DNA of 64,000 nucleotides from contig CAYWXL010000020.1 in assembly GCA_964461995.1 (NCBI GenBank), forward strand, positions 1 to 64,000. The letters run 5' to 3'. This DNA comes from JALSRK01 sp964461995. Lineage in GTDB: Bacteria > Acidobacteriota > Terriglobia > Bryobacterales > Bryobacteraceae. Of this stretch, positions 32,951 to 41,345 are shown piece by piece. The notes below the pieces were generated by a model. That model saw nothing but the letters and a program-made list of their open reading frames with translations. It was not told the origin of the DNA and searched no databases. Both the position numbers and the translations under genes were made by a program. How positions within the stretch are numbered: the stretch's first letter is position 1; the number at the start of each line of letters is the position of its first letter.

Positions 32951-34219
32951 TCATTTCGCCGGGGCCGTACGGCGCCGGCGCGGCGGCGGAGGCCAGCCTT
33001 TCACCTTGGCTTTCTCGCAGTCGAACCCGAGGTTGAAAGGCTCCTGCGTGAACCGCCGCGGCACGCACTGGAACCGGATCACGGTACCCCGCGGGGCCGG
33101 ATACCGGAACGCCTCATCAACGATCTTCAGCGTCACCTCCCGCGTGCTGCGGTCCGAGATCCCAAGCACCAGCGTGTCGGGCCGTTGCGCCGGGCTCTGG
33201 GCGATCAGGTAGCCGCGCAACTCAGGCAGCGCAGCGTTGTAAACCTCCTTCTTGAAGTAATCCGTCCCGTTCGGACCTTGAAGCTGCTCCTTCATCTTCA
33301 GCCACATGTAGAGCATCGGGTTCTCACGCCGCAGCTTCTCCTCCTTCTCGAGCGCGATCTGCTCCTTCGACTTCACCACGAAGCCCTCGGGCGGGAACGG
33401 CTGCTGGGCCGCCAATTGCAGCATTTCGTCGAGCCCGCTTTCGTCGCCGTGGAACGTCGTGTAGATCTTGCGCAGGTACTTGTCAACCTCTTGGCGCGCT
33501 TGCTCGGGCATCGCCCCTTCACCCTTCAGCGCGACCGCGCGGGCGAAATGGAAGAACGCCTCGGACTGTTTGTCTGGATTCCTCTGCGCCAGGATCACCG
33601 TACCCAGCCAATAGGAAACTTGCCCGTTGCGCGGCTGCAGCTTCAGCACCTCCCGGAACTCCCGCTCCGCTTCCAGATTGTTTTTGCGCGTCATGGCGAT
33701 CCAGCCCAGCGTCTGGTGGCCGAGAATCAGCAGGCTGTCCCGCTGCTTCTTCCAGGCCTCCGCAGAGAGCTTGGCTGGTTTCTCCATTTTTGAAATCTTG
33801 TCGATCAACTGTTTGGCCGCTTTCTCGCCCCGGGCCAGGAAATCCGGATCCGTCTTCGCCATGCTCGCCGTCAGGGAGGTGAGGAAATAGAGGCCCTGAA
33901 TGTTGCCGGGATCCAACTCCAAGATCTTCTGCGCGTACTCGTACATCTTCTCCGGCTGCTTCAAGGCTTGATACGTCTGCGTGTACATCAGGTAGATGTT
34001 CAGCTTGAAGTTCGTGTCCGGATACTTCTTCATGTACGTATCCAGCAACTGCAGCTTCTTGCTGGGATCTTTCTCTTTGACGATCGAGTTGTAAAGATCG
34101 TATTCGGCCCGGTCTTTCCAGGGACTCTTCTGTTGCTGCTGTTGTCCCCACGCCAGGACTCCAGCCAAGGCAATTGCGGTCACCGCGATGGTCAGGCGTT
34201 TCAGTTGGTTCACCAGCAC
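32951..34219 (-). CDS. Secreted tetratricopeptide-repeat protein
   Basis: The start is a GTG six bases after AGGAGG, giving 422 residues; the longer frame upstream lacks a binding site. A signal peptide (LTIAVTAIALAGVLAWGQ) is followed by tetratricopeptide-like repeats up to about residue 230 (YTQTYQALKQPEKMYEYAQK; LGWIAMTRKNNLEAEREFRE). The C-terminal half has a small globular domain (PDTLVLGISDRSTREVTLKI) of unknown type, and a Pro/Arg-rich tail. It likely acts in the periplasm as a protein-binding scaffold. Confidence 0.78.
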   Translation of the reverse strand: MLVNQLKRLTIAVTAIALAGVLAWGQQQQQKSPWKDRAEYDLYNSIVKEKDPSKKLQLLDTYMKKYPDTNFKLNIYLMYTQTYQALKQPEKMYEYAQKILELDPGNIQGLYFLTSLTASMAKTDPDFLARGEKAAKQLIDKISKMEKPAKLSAEAWKKQRDSLLILGHQTLGWIAMTRKNNLEAEREFREVLKLQPRNGQVSYWLGTVILAQRNPDKQSEAFFHFARAVALKGEGAMPEQARQEVDKYLRKIYTTFHGDESGLDEMLQLAAQQPFPPEGFVVKSKEQIALEKEEKLRRENPMLYMWLKMKEQLQGPNGTDYFKKEVYNAALPELRGYLIAQSPAQRPDTLVLGISDRSTREVTLKIVDEAFRYPAPRGTVIRFQCVPRRFTQEPFNLGFDCEKAKVKGWPPPPRRRRTAPAK

Positions 34220-34573
34220 TCGTAGCCTCCTGAGAAACGATCCGCCGCTACCGGCCGGCGCCGAAGCATGCGCGGCGGCGAAAGCACGGCTGCGATCGGT
34301 CAATCCAATTCACAGCTTGACAATTGCGGAGTATAGCCGAATCGGCTGCCGGGCCGCAACCCGTTTCCTCAAGGGAAATCAACATCTTCTCTCCGCTGCC
34401 GGAACGCCTCGCTGAAACCGGCGCCCGAAAATCAAGCTCCTTACCTCCCGCATCATCCGGCCGGGAAGTCCTGTTTACATAGATGTCCCCCGGTCCCATC
34501 GTGTTTCCCCGGAACGACCGCGCCCGCGCTCGGCCGGGACCGCCGTTTCTCTGTGCTAGAATCACGCCATTCG
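34220..34573. other. Divergent regulatory region between the TPR and symporter genes
   Basis: About 350 bases between divergently transcribed genes, with no coding frame of note. It contains the minus-strand promoter candidate listed separately, a TTGACA at 34317-34322 on the plus strand without a matching -10, and a TAGAAT hexamer at 34557-34562 that may be the -10 of the symporter gene. Confidence 0.5.
34330..34359 (-). promoter_or_regulatory. Candidate promoter of the secreted TPR protein gene
   Basis: Read on the minus strand, TTGCGG and TATACT are separated by 18 bases, close to a sigma-70 promoter. The predicted leader would be about 100 bases. Confidence 0.45.
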
Positions 34574-36034
34574 ATGCGTTATCTGGACTTCGCCGTACTC
34601 GTGGCGTACCTGATCGGCATCACCTGGTTCGGGGCCCGGTTCCGCAAGAGCCAAAAATCGGTGCGGGACTACTTTCTGGGCGGACGAAGAACCCCGTGGT
34701 GGGCCATCGCTCTCTCCATTGTTTCCGCTGAGACCAGCACGCTCACCGTGATCGGAACGCCGGCCCTTGCCTTCTCCGGCGATCTCGGCTTTCTCCAGGT
34801 GGTGATGGGTTACCTCCTCGCCCGGATCGTGATCTCCGTCGTCTTCCTGCCGCAGTATTTCCGCGGCGAAATGTATACGGCCTACGAGCTCATGCGCCGC
34901 CGTTTCGGCGAGCGCATCCGCCGGCTCACCGCGGGCCTCTTCCTCGTCCTCCGCGCCCTCGCCGAGGGCGTCCGCGTGTTCGCGATCTCCCTTGTCGTCT
35001 CGATCGTGTTGGAGACCGGCGAGCTGGCGTCGATCCTCCTCATCGTCGCCCTGACGCTCTTTTATACTTTCGAGGGCGGAATGACGGCGGTCATATGGAC
35101 CGACGTCATCCAGATGGTCCTGTACGTCTCCGGCGCCGCGCTCAGCCTCTTCGTGATCCAGCAGCACGTCCCGGGCGGCTGGCCGGAGATCTACCGCACG
35201 GCCATGGAAGCAGGCAAACTCCAGATCTTCGACTTTTCAGTCGGCCCGCCGGCGGAGTTTTTCAGCCGCACTTACACGTTTTGGGCCGGCATCATCGGGG
35301 GCTGTTTTCTTACCACCGCCAGCCACGGCACCGAGCAGCTCATGGTCCAGCGCCTGCTCGCCGCCCGCAATCAGCGCGAGAGCCGCCTGGCGCTCTTCGG
35401 AAGCTGGGTGGTCATCTTCTTCCAGTTCACCCTCTTCCTCGTCATCGGCGTGATCCTGTACGTCTATTACCGGGATGCCGGCTTGGCCGCGCCCGAGCCG
35501 CTCGATCGCCTCTACCCCCACTTCGTCTGGAACTACCTGCCTCACGGCATCGCCGGCCTCGTCACCGCCGCCATCCTCGCAGCCGCCATGTCGAACCTCT
35601 CCGCGGCGCTGAACTCGCTAGCCTCGACCACGATCATGGACTTCTATCGGCCGCGGGCCGGACGAGAACAGAGAACTCCGGAAGGCGACGCTGGACTTCT
35701 CAGGGCGAGCCGCGTCGCCACCGTTATGTGGGGCCTCATCCTCGTCGGCATCGGCCTACTGGCCCGAAAATGGGGGTCGGTTCTCGAAGCCGGCCTCTCG
35801 GTCGCCTCCGTCCTGTACGGCTCTCTGCTGGGCGTCTTTCTGCTGGGCGTTCTCAATCCGCGCGTAGGCGAAAAGGCGGCTATGACGGGCATGCTCGCCG
35901 GGTTCCTCACCATGTTGGGAATCAAGTTCGGCACCGGAGTCGCCTGGACCTGGTACGTCGTCATCGGCACGGGCGCCACGTATTTCACCGGCCTCGCCGC
36001 AAGCTCGATCTGGAAGGAAAAAACCGATGAGTGA
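34574..36034 (+). CDS. Sodium:solute symporter (SSS) family transporter
   Basis: A 486-residue membrane protein with about 13 helices, as in the SSS family. It begins MRYLDFAVLVAYLIGITWFG; motifs include YFLGGRRTPWWAIALSIVSA, GGMTAVIWTDVIQMVLY, and HGTEQLMVQRLLAARN, plus ILAAAMSNLSAALNSLAS, which holds the second sodium-site serines. It imports a sugar, organic acid or similar solute with sodium. The ATG here was chosen over a GTG seven codons upstream because homology starts here. Its stop overlaps the start of the amino acid permease by eight bases. Confidence 0.9.
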   Translation: MRYLDFAVLVAYLIGITWFGARFRKSQKSVRDYFLGGRRTPWWAIALSIVSAETSTLTVIGTPALAFSGDLGFLQVVMGYLLARIVISVVFLPQYFRGEMYTAYELMRRRFGERIRRLTAGLFLVLRALAEGVRVFAISLVVSIVLETGELASILLIVALTLFYTFEGGMTAVIWTDVIQMVLYVSGAALSLFVIQQHVPGGWPEIYRTAMEAGKLQIFDFSVGPPAEFFSRTYTFWAGIIGGCFLTTASHGTEQLMVQRLLAARNQRESRLALFGSWVVIFFQFTLFLVIGVILYVYYRDAGLAAPEPLDRLYPHFVWNYLPHGIAGLVTAAILAAAMSNLSAALNSLASTTIMDFYRPRAGREQRTPEGDAGLLRASRVATVMWGLILVGIGLLARKWGSVLEAGLSVASVLYGSLLGVFLLGVLNPRVGEKAAMTGMLAGFLTMLGIKFGTGVAWTWYVVIGTGATYFTGLAASSIWKEKTDE

Positions 36035-37403
36035 CCTCTCTCCCGATGGCCTGCGCCGGGTGTTGGGCGTGTGGAGCGCCGTCTCCATCGTCGTGGGCAC
36101 CGTCATCGGCAGCGGCATATTCCTCGTGCCCTCCAGCATGATCCAGCACGTCGGCTCCCCCGAGACCGTACTGCTGGTTTGGGTATTCGGCGGCCTGCTC
36201 TCTCTGGCCGGCGCCTTGAGCTACGCCGAGCTCGCCGCCGCCATGCCCGCTGCCGGCGGCGAGTATGTCTTCCTGCGCGAGGCTTACGGGCGTTTCTGGG
36301 GCTTCCTCTACAACTGGACGATGACTTGGGTGGGCAAGAGCGGCGGGGTGGCCGCGATGGCCACCGGGTTCGTCTATTACCTGGCGAACTTTATTCCCCA
36401 GCTGGACCTCGTCGTCTACCACATCGACGCGCCCATCGGCCCCCACGGCGGCCCGCTGGAAATCACCTACGGGCAGTTCGCCGCCATCGGCGTCATCGCG
36501 AGTCTCGCCGTCATCAATTATTTCGGAGTGCAACTCGGAGGGCGCGTCCAGGTGGCCGTCACGGCAGCCAAGGTCGGGCTCATCCTTGCTATCGTCTTCA
36601 TCGGCCTGGTCTGGACCCGCGGGGCCGTCGCCAATCTCGCCACTCATGTTCCCGCCACCGGCGGCGTCACCGGTTTCTTTGCCGCTCTCGTCGCCGCTCT
36701 CTGGGCTTACGACGGATGGAACAATGCGCCCATGGTGGCTTCCGAAGTCCGGCGCCCCCAAAGAGATATGCCTCGCGCCCTGATCGGCGGCGTCCTCGTC
36801 GTCATGTCCGTCTATTTGCTGGCCAACTTCGCTTACTTTTCCGCTTTGCCCGCCGGAGAAATCGCCGCCAGCGACCGCGTCGCCGCCACTATGATGGAAC
36901 GCATTCTCGGACCCACTGGGGCCGCTGCCGTCTCCATCGCCGCCATGATCTCCATCTACGGCGCCATCAACGGCAGCCTTCTCTCCGGCGCCCGCATTCC
37001 CTACGCCGCCGCTCGCGACGGCATGTTTTTCCGCGCCCTCGCCCGCGTTCACCCCGTCCATCGCACCCCCTCGGCCTCTATTTTCGCCCTCACCGGACTG
37101 GCATCGGTGCTGGTCCTCAGCGGCCGTTTCGAGCAATTGTTCACTTACGTCATCTTCGCCGAGTGGCTATTGTACGGACTCACCGCCGCCGCGGTCATCG
37201 TGCTGCGCCGGAAACGTCCGGACCTGCCGCGGCCCTATCGCACCCTCGGATACCCCCTCGTACCAGTACTTTTCTGCATTGTGGCCGCCGGTCTACTCAT
37301 TTCGACCCTCGTGGCATCCCCCCGGGAGTCACTCATGGGCTTGACCCTTGTTTTGGCTGGTATCCCTTTTTATTTCTATTGGAAACGCAAGGCTTTGGTA
37401 TAA
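36027..37403 (+). CDS. APC-superfamily amino acid permease
   Basis: A 458-residue membrane protein with about 12 helices. GVWSAVSIVVGTVIGSGIFL is the conserved first helix of the amino acid-polyamine-organocation superfamily, with GGLLSLAGALSYAELAAAMP in the second and a late RTPSASIFALTGLASVLVLS. It likely imports an amino acid. Overlap with the sodium symporter gene shows co-translation. No metabolic enzymes are nearby to identify the substrate. Confidence 0.88.
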   Translation: MSDLSPDGLRRVLGVWSAVSIVVGTVIGSGIFLVPSSMIQHVGSPETVLLVWVFGGLLSLAGALSYAELAAAMPAAGGEYVFLREAYGRFWGFLYNWTMTWVGKSGGVAAMATGFVYYLANFIPQLDLVVYHIDAPIGPHGGPLEITYGQFAAIGVIASLAVINYFGVQLGGRVQVAVTAAKVGLILAIVFIGLVWTRGAVANLATHVPATGGVTGFFAALVAALWAYDGWNNAPMVASEVRRPQRDMPRALIGGVLVVMSVYLLANFAYFSALPAGEIAASDRVAATMMERILGPTGAAAVSIAAMISIYGAINGSLLSGARIPYAAARDGMFFRALARVHPVHRTPSASIFALTGLASVLVLSGRFEQLFTYVIFAEWLLYGLTAAAVIVLRRKRPDLPRPYRTLGYPLVPVLFCIVAAGLLISTLVASPRESLMGLTLVLAGIPFYFYWKRKALV

Positions 37404-37476
37404 TGAACACGGGCCCGGAGAGGGCCCTGGAGGGCAGCCAGGGGAGGAACGGCGAATTCGGCTGGCCGTGGACCTT

Positions 37477-37578
37477 GTTCTGATTTCAGAACAGCATCTT
37501 GAAATCTCGTTGCAAATGCTGTACAACAACAGATACGAGAATGTCGCTCAAGAAGCATTCTTGTTCCGAAATCAGAAC
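37477..37578. repeat. Long imperfect inverted repeat/hairpin upstream of the AT-hook-like gene
   Basis: The outer arms GTTCTGATTTC(A)GAACA and TGTTC(C)GAAATCAGAAC pair over 16 of 17 positions. Inside, GCATCTTGA pairs with TCAAGAAGC with one mismatch (after a five-base bulge), and TCTCGT pairs with ACGAGA. The whole 102-base unit can therefore fold as one long hairpin with a loop of about 24 bases. It has no T-run, no obvious target-site duplication and no coding potential. It could be a structured leader RNA or a mobile-element relic. Confidence 0.65.
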
Positions 37579-37618
37579 TGGATCCCGATTCCCAACCGAT
37601 GCTCTCACGGAGTGAACT

Positions 37619-37828
37619 ATGGACGTAGCAAAAATCCTGGCTGAGTTGCGCCAAGAGCGCGAGCAAATCGAGGAAGCAATTGTGAGCCTGGAGCGGTTGG
37701 CTCACGGACGGGGAAGACGGCGTGGCCGTCCGCCCGCTTGGATGACGGCCGCCAAGAAGCGTCTGAAGGAAGCGTCGGAGGCGAAGAAAGCTGCCTCGTC
37801 CTCCAAGAAAACCGCCGCTTCCTCATAA
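37619..37828 (+). CDS. Small AT-hook-like, lysine-rich DNA-binding-type protein
   Basis: A 69-residue protein. The N-terminal part MDVAKILAELRQEREQIEEA is predicted to be a coiled-coil helix; the middle has HGRGRRRGRPPAWM, whose RGRPP core resembles an AT-hook minor-groove DNA-binding motif; the C-terminus is a Lys/Ala/Ser-rich, histone-H1-like tail. GGAG lies seven bases before the ATG. The organisation suggests a small dimerising nucleoid-associated protein. This is inference; no experimentally studied homologue is recalled. It is preceded by the long inverted repeat. Confidence 0.72.
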   Translation: MDVAKILAELRQEREQIEEAIVSLERLAHGRGRRRGRPPAWMTAAKKRLKEASEAKKAASSSKKTAASS

Positions 37829-37901
37829 TTGCTTGACGCGTGGAGACAACGGCTTCGCGGACAGGGCTGCTGGCTGGCAGGGGCTCTGGCGCTAGGGGCG
37901 C

Positions 37902-40235
37902 TCAATAGAGCAGGTAACGCGCCCTCCGCTTGACAAAGTCAGCCAGTTCCGCTGCATAGGCCTCCACGATGGCGCGGGGATCGTCTCCCTCTTGCAGGGC
38001 GGCGAGGACGCGCCGGTCGCCGATCAGGCGCCGGCAGCGGTCGAACTCGATCTTGCCCGGATAGAGCTGAACGATAGCGGCTCCGATCTCCAGCCCCAGC
38101 CGCGTGCTGTTGAAGATATCCCGGTCGGTGATCACGAACCGTACGCCGTCGATCCACTGGCCCGCAAAACGCGAGCTCGTGGGGCGGAAACGGGTGGGGT
38201 ATGCGCGTACGCCGGCAATCCGGCGGCGGTTCAGGTACGCCGCCAGCTCGCGGCCGTTGATCCAGTCGGCCCCAATCTGCTCGAAAGGGCTGTCGGTCCC
38301 GCGGCCAACCGAATAGTTCCGGCTCGCCTCGAGAAGGGCCAGGCCCGGGTAGAGCAGTTCTGCGTTCAGACTCCTGAGATTGGGCGACGGATTCACCCAC
38401 GTCAGCCCAGTGGCGTCGAACCAGTCGCCCCGCTCCCACCCCTTCATCTTCACCACTTGCAGGTCCACCCCGATCTCGCGCTCCTCGTTCGCCATCCGCG
38501 CGATCTCGCCTAGCGTCATGCCGTGGCGGACCGGCAGTGAGAGACACCCCACGAAGGTCTCCAGATCCTTGTCCAGCACCGGCCCTTCCACGTGAATTCC
38601 CGTGATCGGATTCGGCCGGTCCAGCACCATGAAGGCAATGTCCCGCTTCGCCGCCTCCTCCATCGCGTAGATCATCGTGCACATGTAGGTGTAAAACCGC
38701 GCGCCCGCGTCCTGAATGTCGAAGACCAGCACGTCCAACCCCCGGAGCATCTCCTCGGTCGGACGGCGCCGCTTGCCCGAATACAAGCTCCAGATCCGGA
38801 TCCCTGTCGCCGGATCTTTGGCATGCCCGATTTCGGTCGTGTCCAGCTCCCCCCGGATTCCGTGCTCCGGAGCGAAGATCGCCCGCAGATCGACGCCCGC
38901 CTCCACCATCAGGTCCACGTTCCGCTTCCCGTCCCGGCTGCGCCCGGTATGGTTCGTGATCAGCCCGACCCGTTTGCCCCGCAGCCGGGCGAATCCCTCT
39001 TCTACGAGCACGTCCAAACCCGTGAGCACCGTGCCGTTCCGCACCATCCGCCGCCGCGCCCGGGCCATCGTCTCGTTGTATCCGGTCAGGATCACTCCCG
39101 GCAGGTCGATCCCCAACGCCGCCGCCGCCACCGTCGCCACCCTCGTGCGCAATGACACAACCTTGCCCCTGCCGTCCGGATGTACCCGGTTGGTCATCAG
39201 GATCACGTAGGTTCGCGTTACCGGATCGATCCACAACGAGGTACCGGTAAATCCCGTGTGCCCGTACGAGCCCAGCGGAAACAGCTCTCCCCGGTTGGTC
39301 GAAAACGGCGAGTCTATGTCCCAACCCGCTCCGCGGATGATGTCCTTGTCCGCCGGCGACTGCGGCGTGATCATCTTGCGGACCGTCAGCGGCTGCAGCA
39401 CCCGTACGCCTTTCCGGCTGCCCAACCCGAGCAGCATCTCAGCGAACCGCGCCAAGTCGTCCGCCGTCGTGAACAGCCCCGCATGTCCCGCCACGCCGCC
39501 CATGTACCGCGCCGTCGGATCGTGGACGATGCCCCGCAGCGGCAACCGGAACTCCGGCACTTTTTCAGTCGGCGCGATCCGGCGCCGCAGCCTCTTCGGC
39601 GGCCGGAACATCGTGTCCCGCATCCCCAAGGGCTCGAAGAAATGCTTCCGTGCGAACTCCGGCAGCGGCTCGCCGGAGACCCGCCGCACGATCTCGCCCA
39701 GCAAGATAAAATTGATGTCGCTGTAAAGGAACCGCTCGCCCGGCTCCGCCACCGGCTCGTCCACCAGCGCCAGCTTCACGCCCGTCTCATAGCCCTTCCA
39801 CCTCGGCTCCAGGTCCAGGTCCGGCCGCAGCCCGGAATAGTGGGTCAGCAAGTGCCGGATCGTAATGTCGCTTTCGCCCCCCTGAAATTCCGGCAGGTAG
39901 TCCGTCACCCGGTCATTCAACCGCAGGCGGCCCTGCTCGAACAGCTTCATGATCGACGGCGCCGTCGCCACCACTTTCGTGAGAGAGGCGGCGTCGAATA
40001 TCGTGTCCACCGTCATCCGCTCTTTCTGCGGCGTCAGCGCCCGGTAGCCGTACGCTTTCCGGTGCAGCACGCGACCCGGCTGCCCGATCAACAGCACCGC
40101 GCCCGGGATCTCTCCCTCTTCGATCGCCTTCTCGACGATCGCGTCGAGGTCCTTTCCCGCCGCCCACTTCCCGGACTCCGCCGCCAGGGCTCCCCCGGCC
40201 GCCAGCATAATCAGAGAAGGCAACAACGTCCGCAT
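37902..40235 (-). CDS. Secreted fusion of a class C-type serine hydrolase and a NamZ (DUF1343) exo-N-acetylmuramidase
   Basis: The start ATG shares a base with the stop of the pterin dehydratase gene (TAATG), giving 777 residues; upstream codons belong to that gene. A signal peptide covers residues 1-19. Residues about 25-375 are a beta-lactamase/transpeptidase-like domain: S84-LT-K87 (SxxK), Y171-SD (the usual YxN position) and H326-TG. Residues about 405-777 match NamZ/DUF1343: GKRVGLITNHTGRSRDGKRN, FAPEHGIRGE, LVFDIQDAGARFYTYMCTM, VLDRPNPI and LNAELLYPGL. NamZ removes terminal MurNAc in peptidoglycan recycling. The fusion suggests combined stem peptide or ester and sugar processing of wall fragments. 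Confidence 0.88.
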   Translation of the reverse strand: MRTLLPSLIMLAAGGALAAESGKWAAGKDLDAIVEKAIEEGEIPGAVLLIGQPGRVLHRKAYGYRALTPQKERMTVDTIFDAASLTKVVATAPSIMKLFEQGRLRLNDRVTDYLPEFQGGESDITIRHLLTHYSGLRPDLDLEPRWKGYETGVKLALVDEPVAEPGERFLYSDINFILLGEIVRRVSGEPLPEFARKHFFEPLGMRDTMFRPPKRLRRRIAPTEKVPEFRLPLRGIVHDPTARYMGGVAGHAGLFTTADDLARFAEMLLGLGSRKGVRVLQPLTVRKMITPQSPADKDIIRGAGWDIDSPFSTNRGELFPLGSYGHTGFTGTSLWIDPVTRTYVILMTNRVHPDGRGKVVSLRTRVATVAAAALGIDLPGVILTGYNETMARARRRMVRNGTVLTGLDVLVEEGFARLRGKRVGLITNHTGRSRDGKRNVDLMVEAGVDLRAIFAPEHGIRGELDTTEIGHAKDPATGIRIWSLYSGKRRRPTEEMLRGLDVLVFDIQDAGARFYTYMCTMIYAMEEAAKRDIAFMVLDRPNPITGIHVEGPVLDKDLETFVGCLSLPVRHGMTLGEIARMANEEREIGVDLQVVKMKGWERGDWFDATGLTWVNPSPNLRSLNAELLYPGLALLEASRNYSVGRGTDSPFEQIGADWINGRELAAYLNRRRIAGVRAYPTRFRPTSSRFAGQWIDGVRFVITDRDIFNSTRLGLEIGAAIVQLYPGKIEFDRCRRLIGDRRVLAALQEGDDPRAIVEAYAAELADFVKRRARYLLY

Positions 40236-40534
40236 TAGAGTAACTTTCTCGCCAGCGCTTCCAGTTTTCCTGCAAGTTCGACGTCCATCTGCGTCACTCC
40301 GCCCGCGTCGTGCGTGTGCAGATCGACGATCACTTTGTTCCACACATTGAACCATTCCGGATGGTGGTTCATCGCCTCGATGCTCACCGCGGCTGCGGCC
40401 ATGAAGCCGAAAGCATGCACGAAGTCGGCGAAGCAGTACTCCCGGTGCAGCTTGCCGGCTTCATAAGCCCAGCCCGGCAAATTCTTCAGCGCCGTCTCGA
40501 TCGCGCCTGCGTTCAACAAATCACGCTTTCCCAT
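40235..40534 (-). CDS. Pterin-4a-carbinolamine dehydratase (4a-hydroxytetrahydrobiopterin dehydratase)
   Basis: A 99-residue protein with the family pattern FVHAFGFMAAAAVSIEAMNH, HHPEWFNVWNKVIVDLHTHD and GGVTQMDVELAGKLE. The histidines in NHHPEW and LHTHD form the active site. The enzyme dehydrates 4a-hydroxytetrahydropterin after aromatic amino acid hydroxylation, regenerating quinonoid dihydropterin. A gene for a dihydropteridine-reductase-like SDR lies 45 bases upstream on the same strand, and the wall hydrolase start overlaps its stop. Phenylalanine hydroxylase itself is not in the window. Confidence 0.93.
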   Translation of the reverse strand: MGKRDLLNAGAIETALKNLPGWAYEAGKLHREYCFADFVHAFGFMAAAAVSIEAMNHHPEWFNVWNKVIVDLHTHDAGGVTQMDVELAGKLEALARKLL

Positions 40535-40578
40535 ATCTCCTCCTGATCACAGTCCTACTGACACACCACCGGTCCGGG

Positions 40579-41271
40579 TCATGCCCTCCCGTACACCGGC
40601 ACCAGGGCGCCTGAGATCTCCGCCGCTTTCGGCGAGGCCAGCCAGAAGATCGCTTCGGCGACGGCCTCCGGCTTCACCCACCGGGAAAAGTCCGCCCGGG
40701 GCATGGCCGCCCGGTTGACCGGCGTATCGAGGATGCTCGGCAGAACCGCGTTTACCGTGACTCCCGCCTCCCGCAGTTCCTCAGCCGCGCACCGCACCAG
40801 CATATGTAGCGCGGCCTTCGAGCACGCATAAGCAGCCATCCCCGCGGCCGGATGCTCCCCGGCCTTCGAACCCACGACGATAACGCGCCCGCCGCCGGCC
40901 CGCTCCATCACCGGGGCCACCGCCTGGATCATCCGCCGGGCGGCGGTGAAGTTGATCGCCAGCATCTGCTCCCAGACGCTCTCCGGCGTCTCCGGCAGCG
41001 CACTGCCGCCGGCGAAGCCTCCCACCATGTGAGCCAGCACGTCGATGTGCCCATAACGCTCCACGACTTCTCGCACCAGACGGACGGCCGCCTCGGGCTG
41101 CCCCAGATCGGCTTCCAGTGGAACGGTTCCTGTCGGCGGCTTCCTGTCTTTCCACGAGCGCGCCGTGCCCACCACCACATCTCCCGCCGCAGCAAAGCGT
41201 ACAGCCACCGCTCTTCCCAGCGCCCCGGACGCCCCTGTCACGAGCGTCACCCGGCCCCTCGCGTCGTTCAT
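40579..41271 (-). CDS. Short-chain dehydrogenase, resembling quinoid dihydropteridine reductase
   Basis: A 230-residue SDR. TGASGALGR binds NAD(P), Y148-ACS-K152 is the catalytic pair. Unlike general SDRs it has GGFAGGSA near residues 84-91 and the stretch VLPSILDTPVNRAAMPRADF followed by SRW, which resembles the VLP...LDTPMNR..MPEADFSSW segment of animal dihydropteridine reductase. That enzyme reduces quinonoid dihydrobiopterin with NADH; the dehydratase that produces this substrate is encoded just downstream. SDRs are numerous, so this is context-supported inference rather than proof. Confidence 0.72.
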   Translation of the reverse strand: MNDARGRVTLVTGASGALGRAVAVRFAAAGDVVVGTARSWKDRKPPTGTVPLEADLGQPEAAVRLVREVVERYGHIDVLAHMVGGFAGGSALPETPESVWEQMLAINFTAARRMIQAVAPVMERAGGGRVIVVGSKAGEHPAAGMAAYACSKAALHMLVRCAAEELREAGVTVNAVLPSILDTPVNRAAMPRADFSRWVKPEAVAEAIFWLASPKAAEISGALVPVYGRA

Positions 41272-41345
41272 AATCTCAAGTCTACCGGATACCGCGGAGA
41301 TGCCCTCGCCACCTCGCGCGGCCGGTCCGCCGCCGCCCGGCTATC

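Noticed and set aside
36071..37483. 470-residue plus-strand frame
   Set aside because: Runs within the amino acid permease in a shifted frame; the Arg/His-rich composition is not protein-like and the permease frame has clear membrane helices.
37477..37578. Insertion sequence or MITE call for the inverted repeat
   Set aside because: No transposase and no convincing target-site duplication flank the arms; it is reported only as an inverted repeat.
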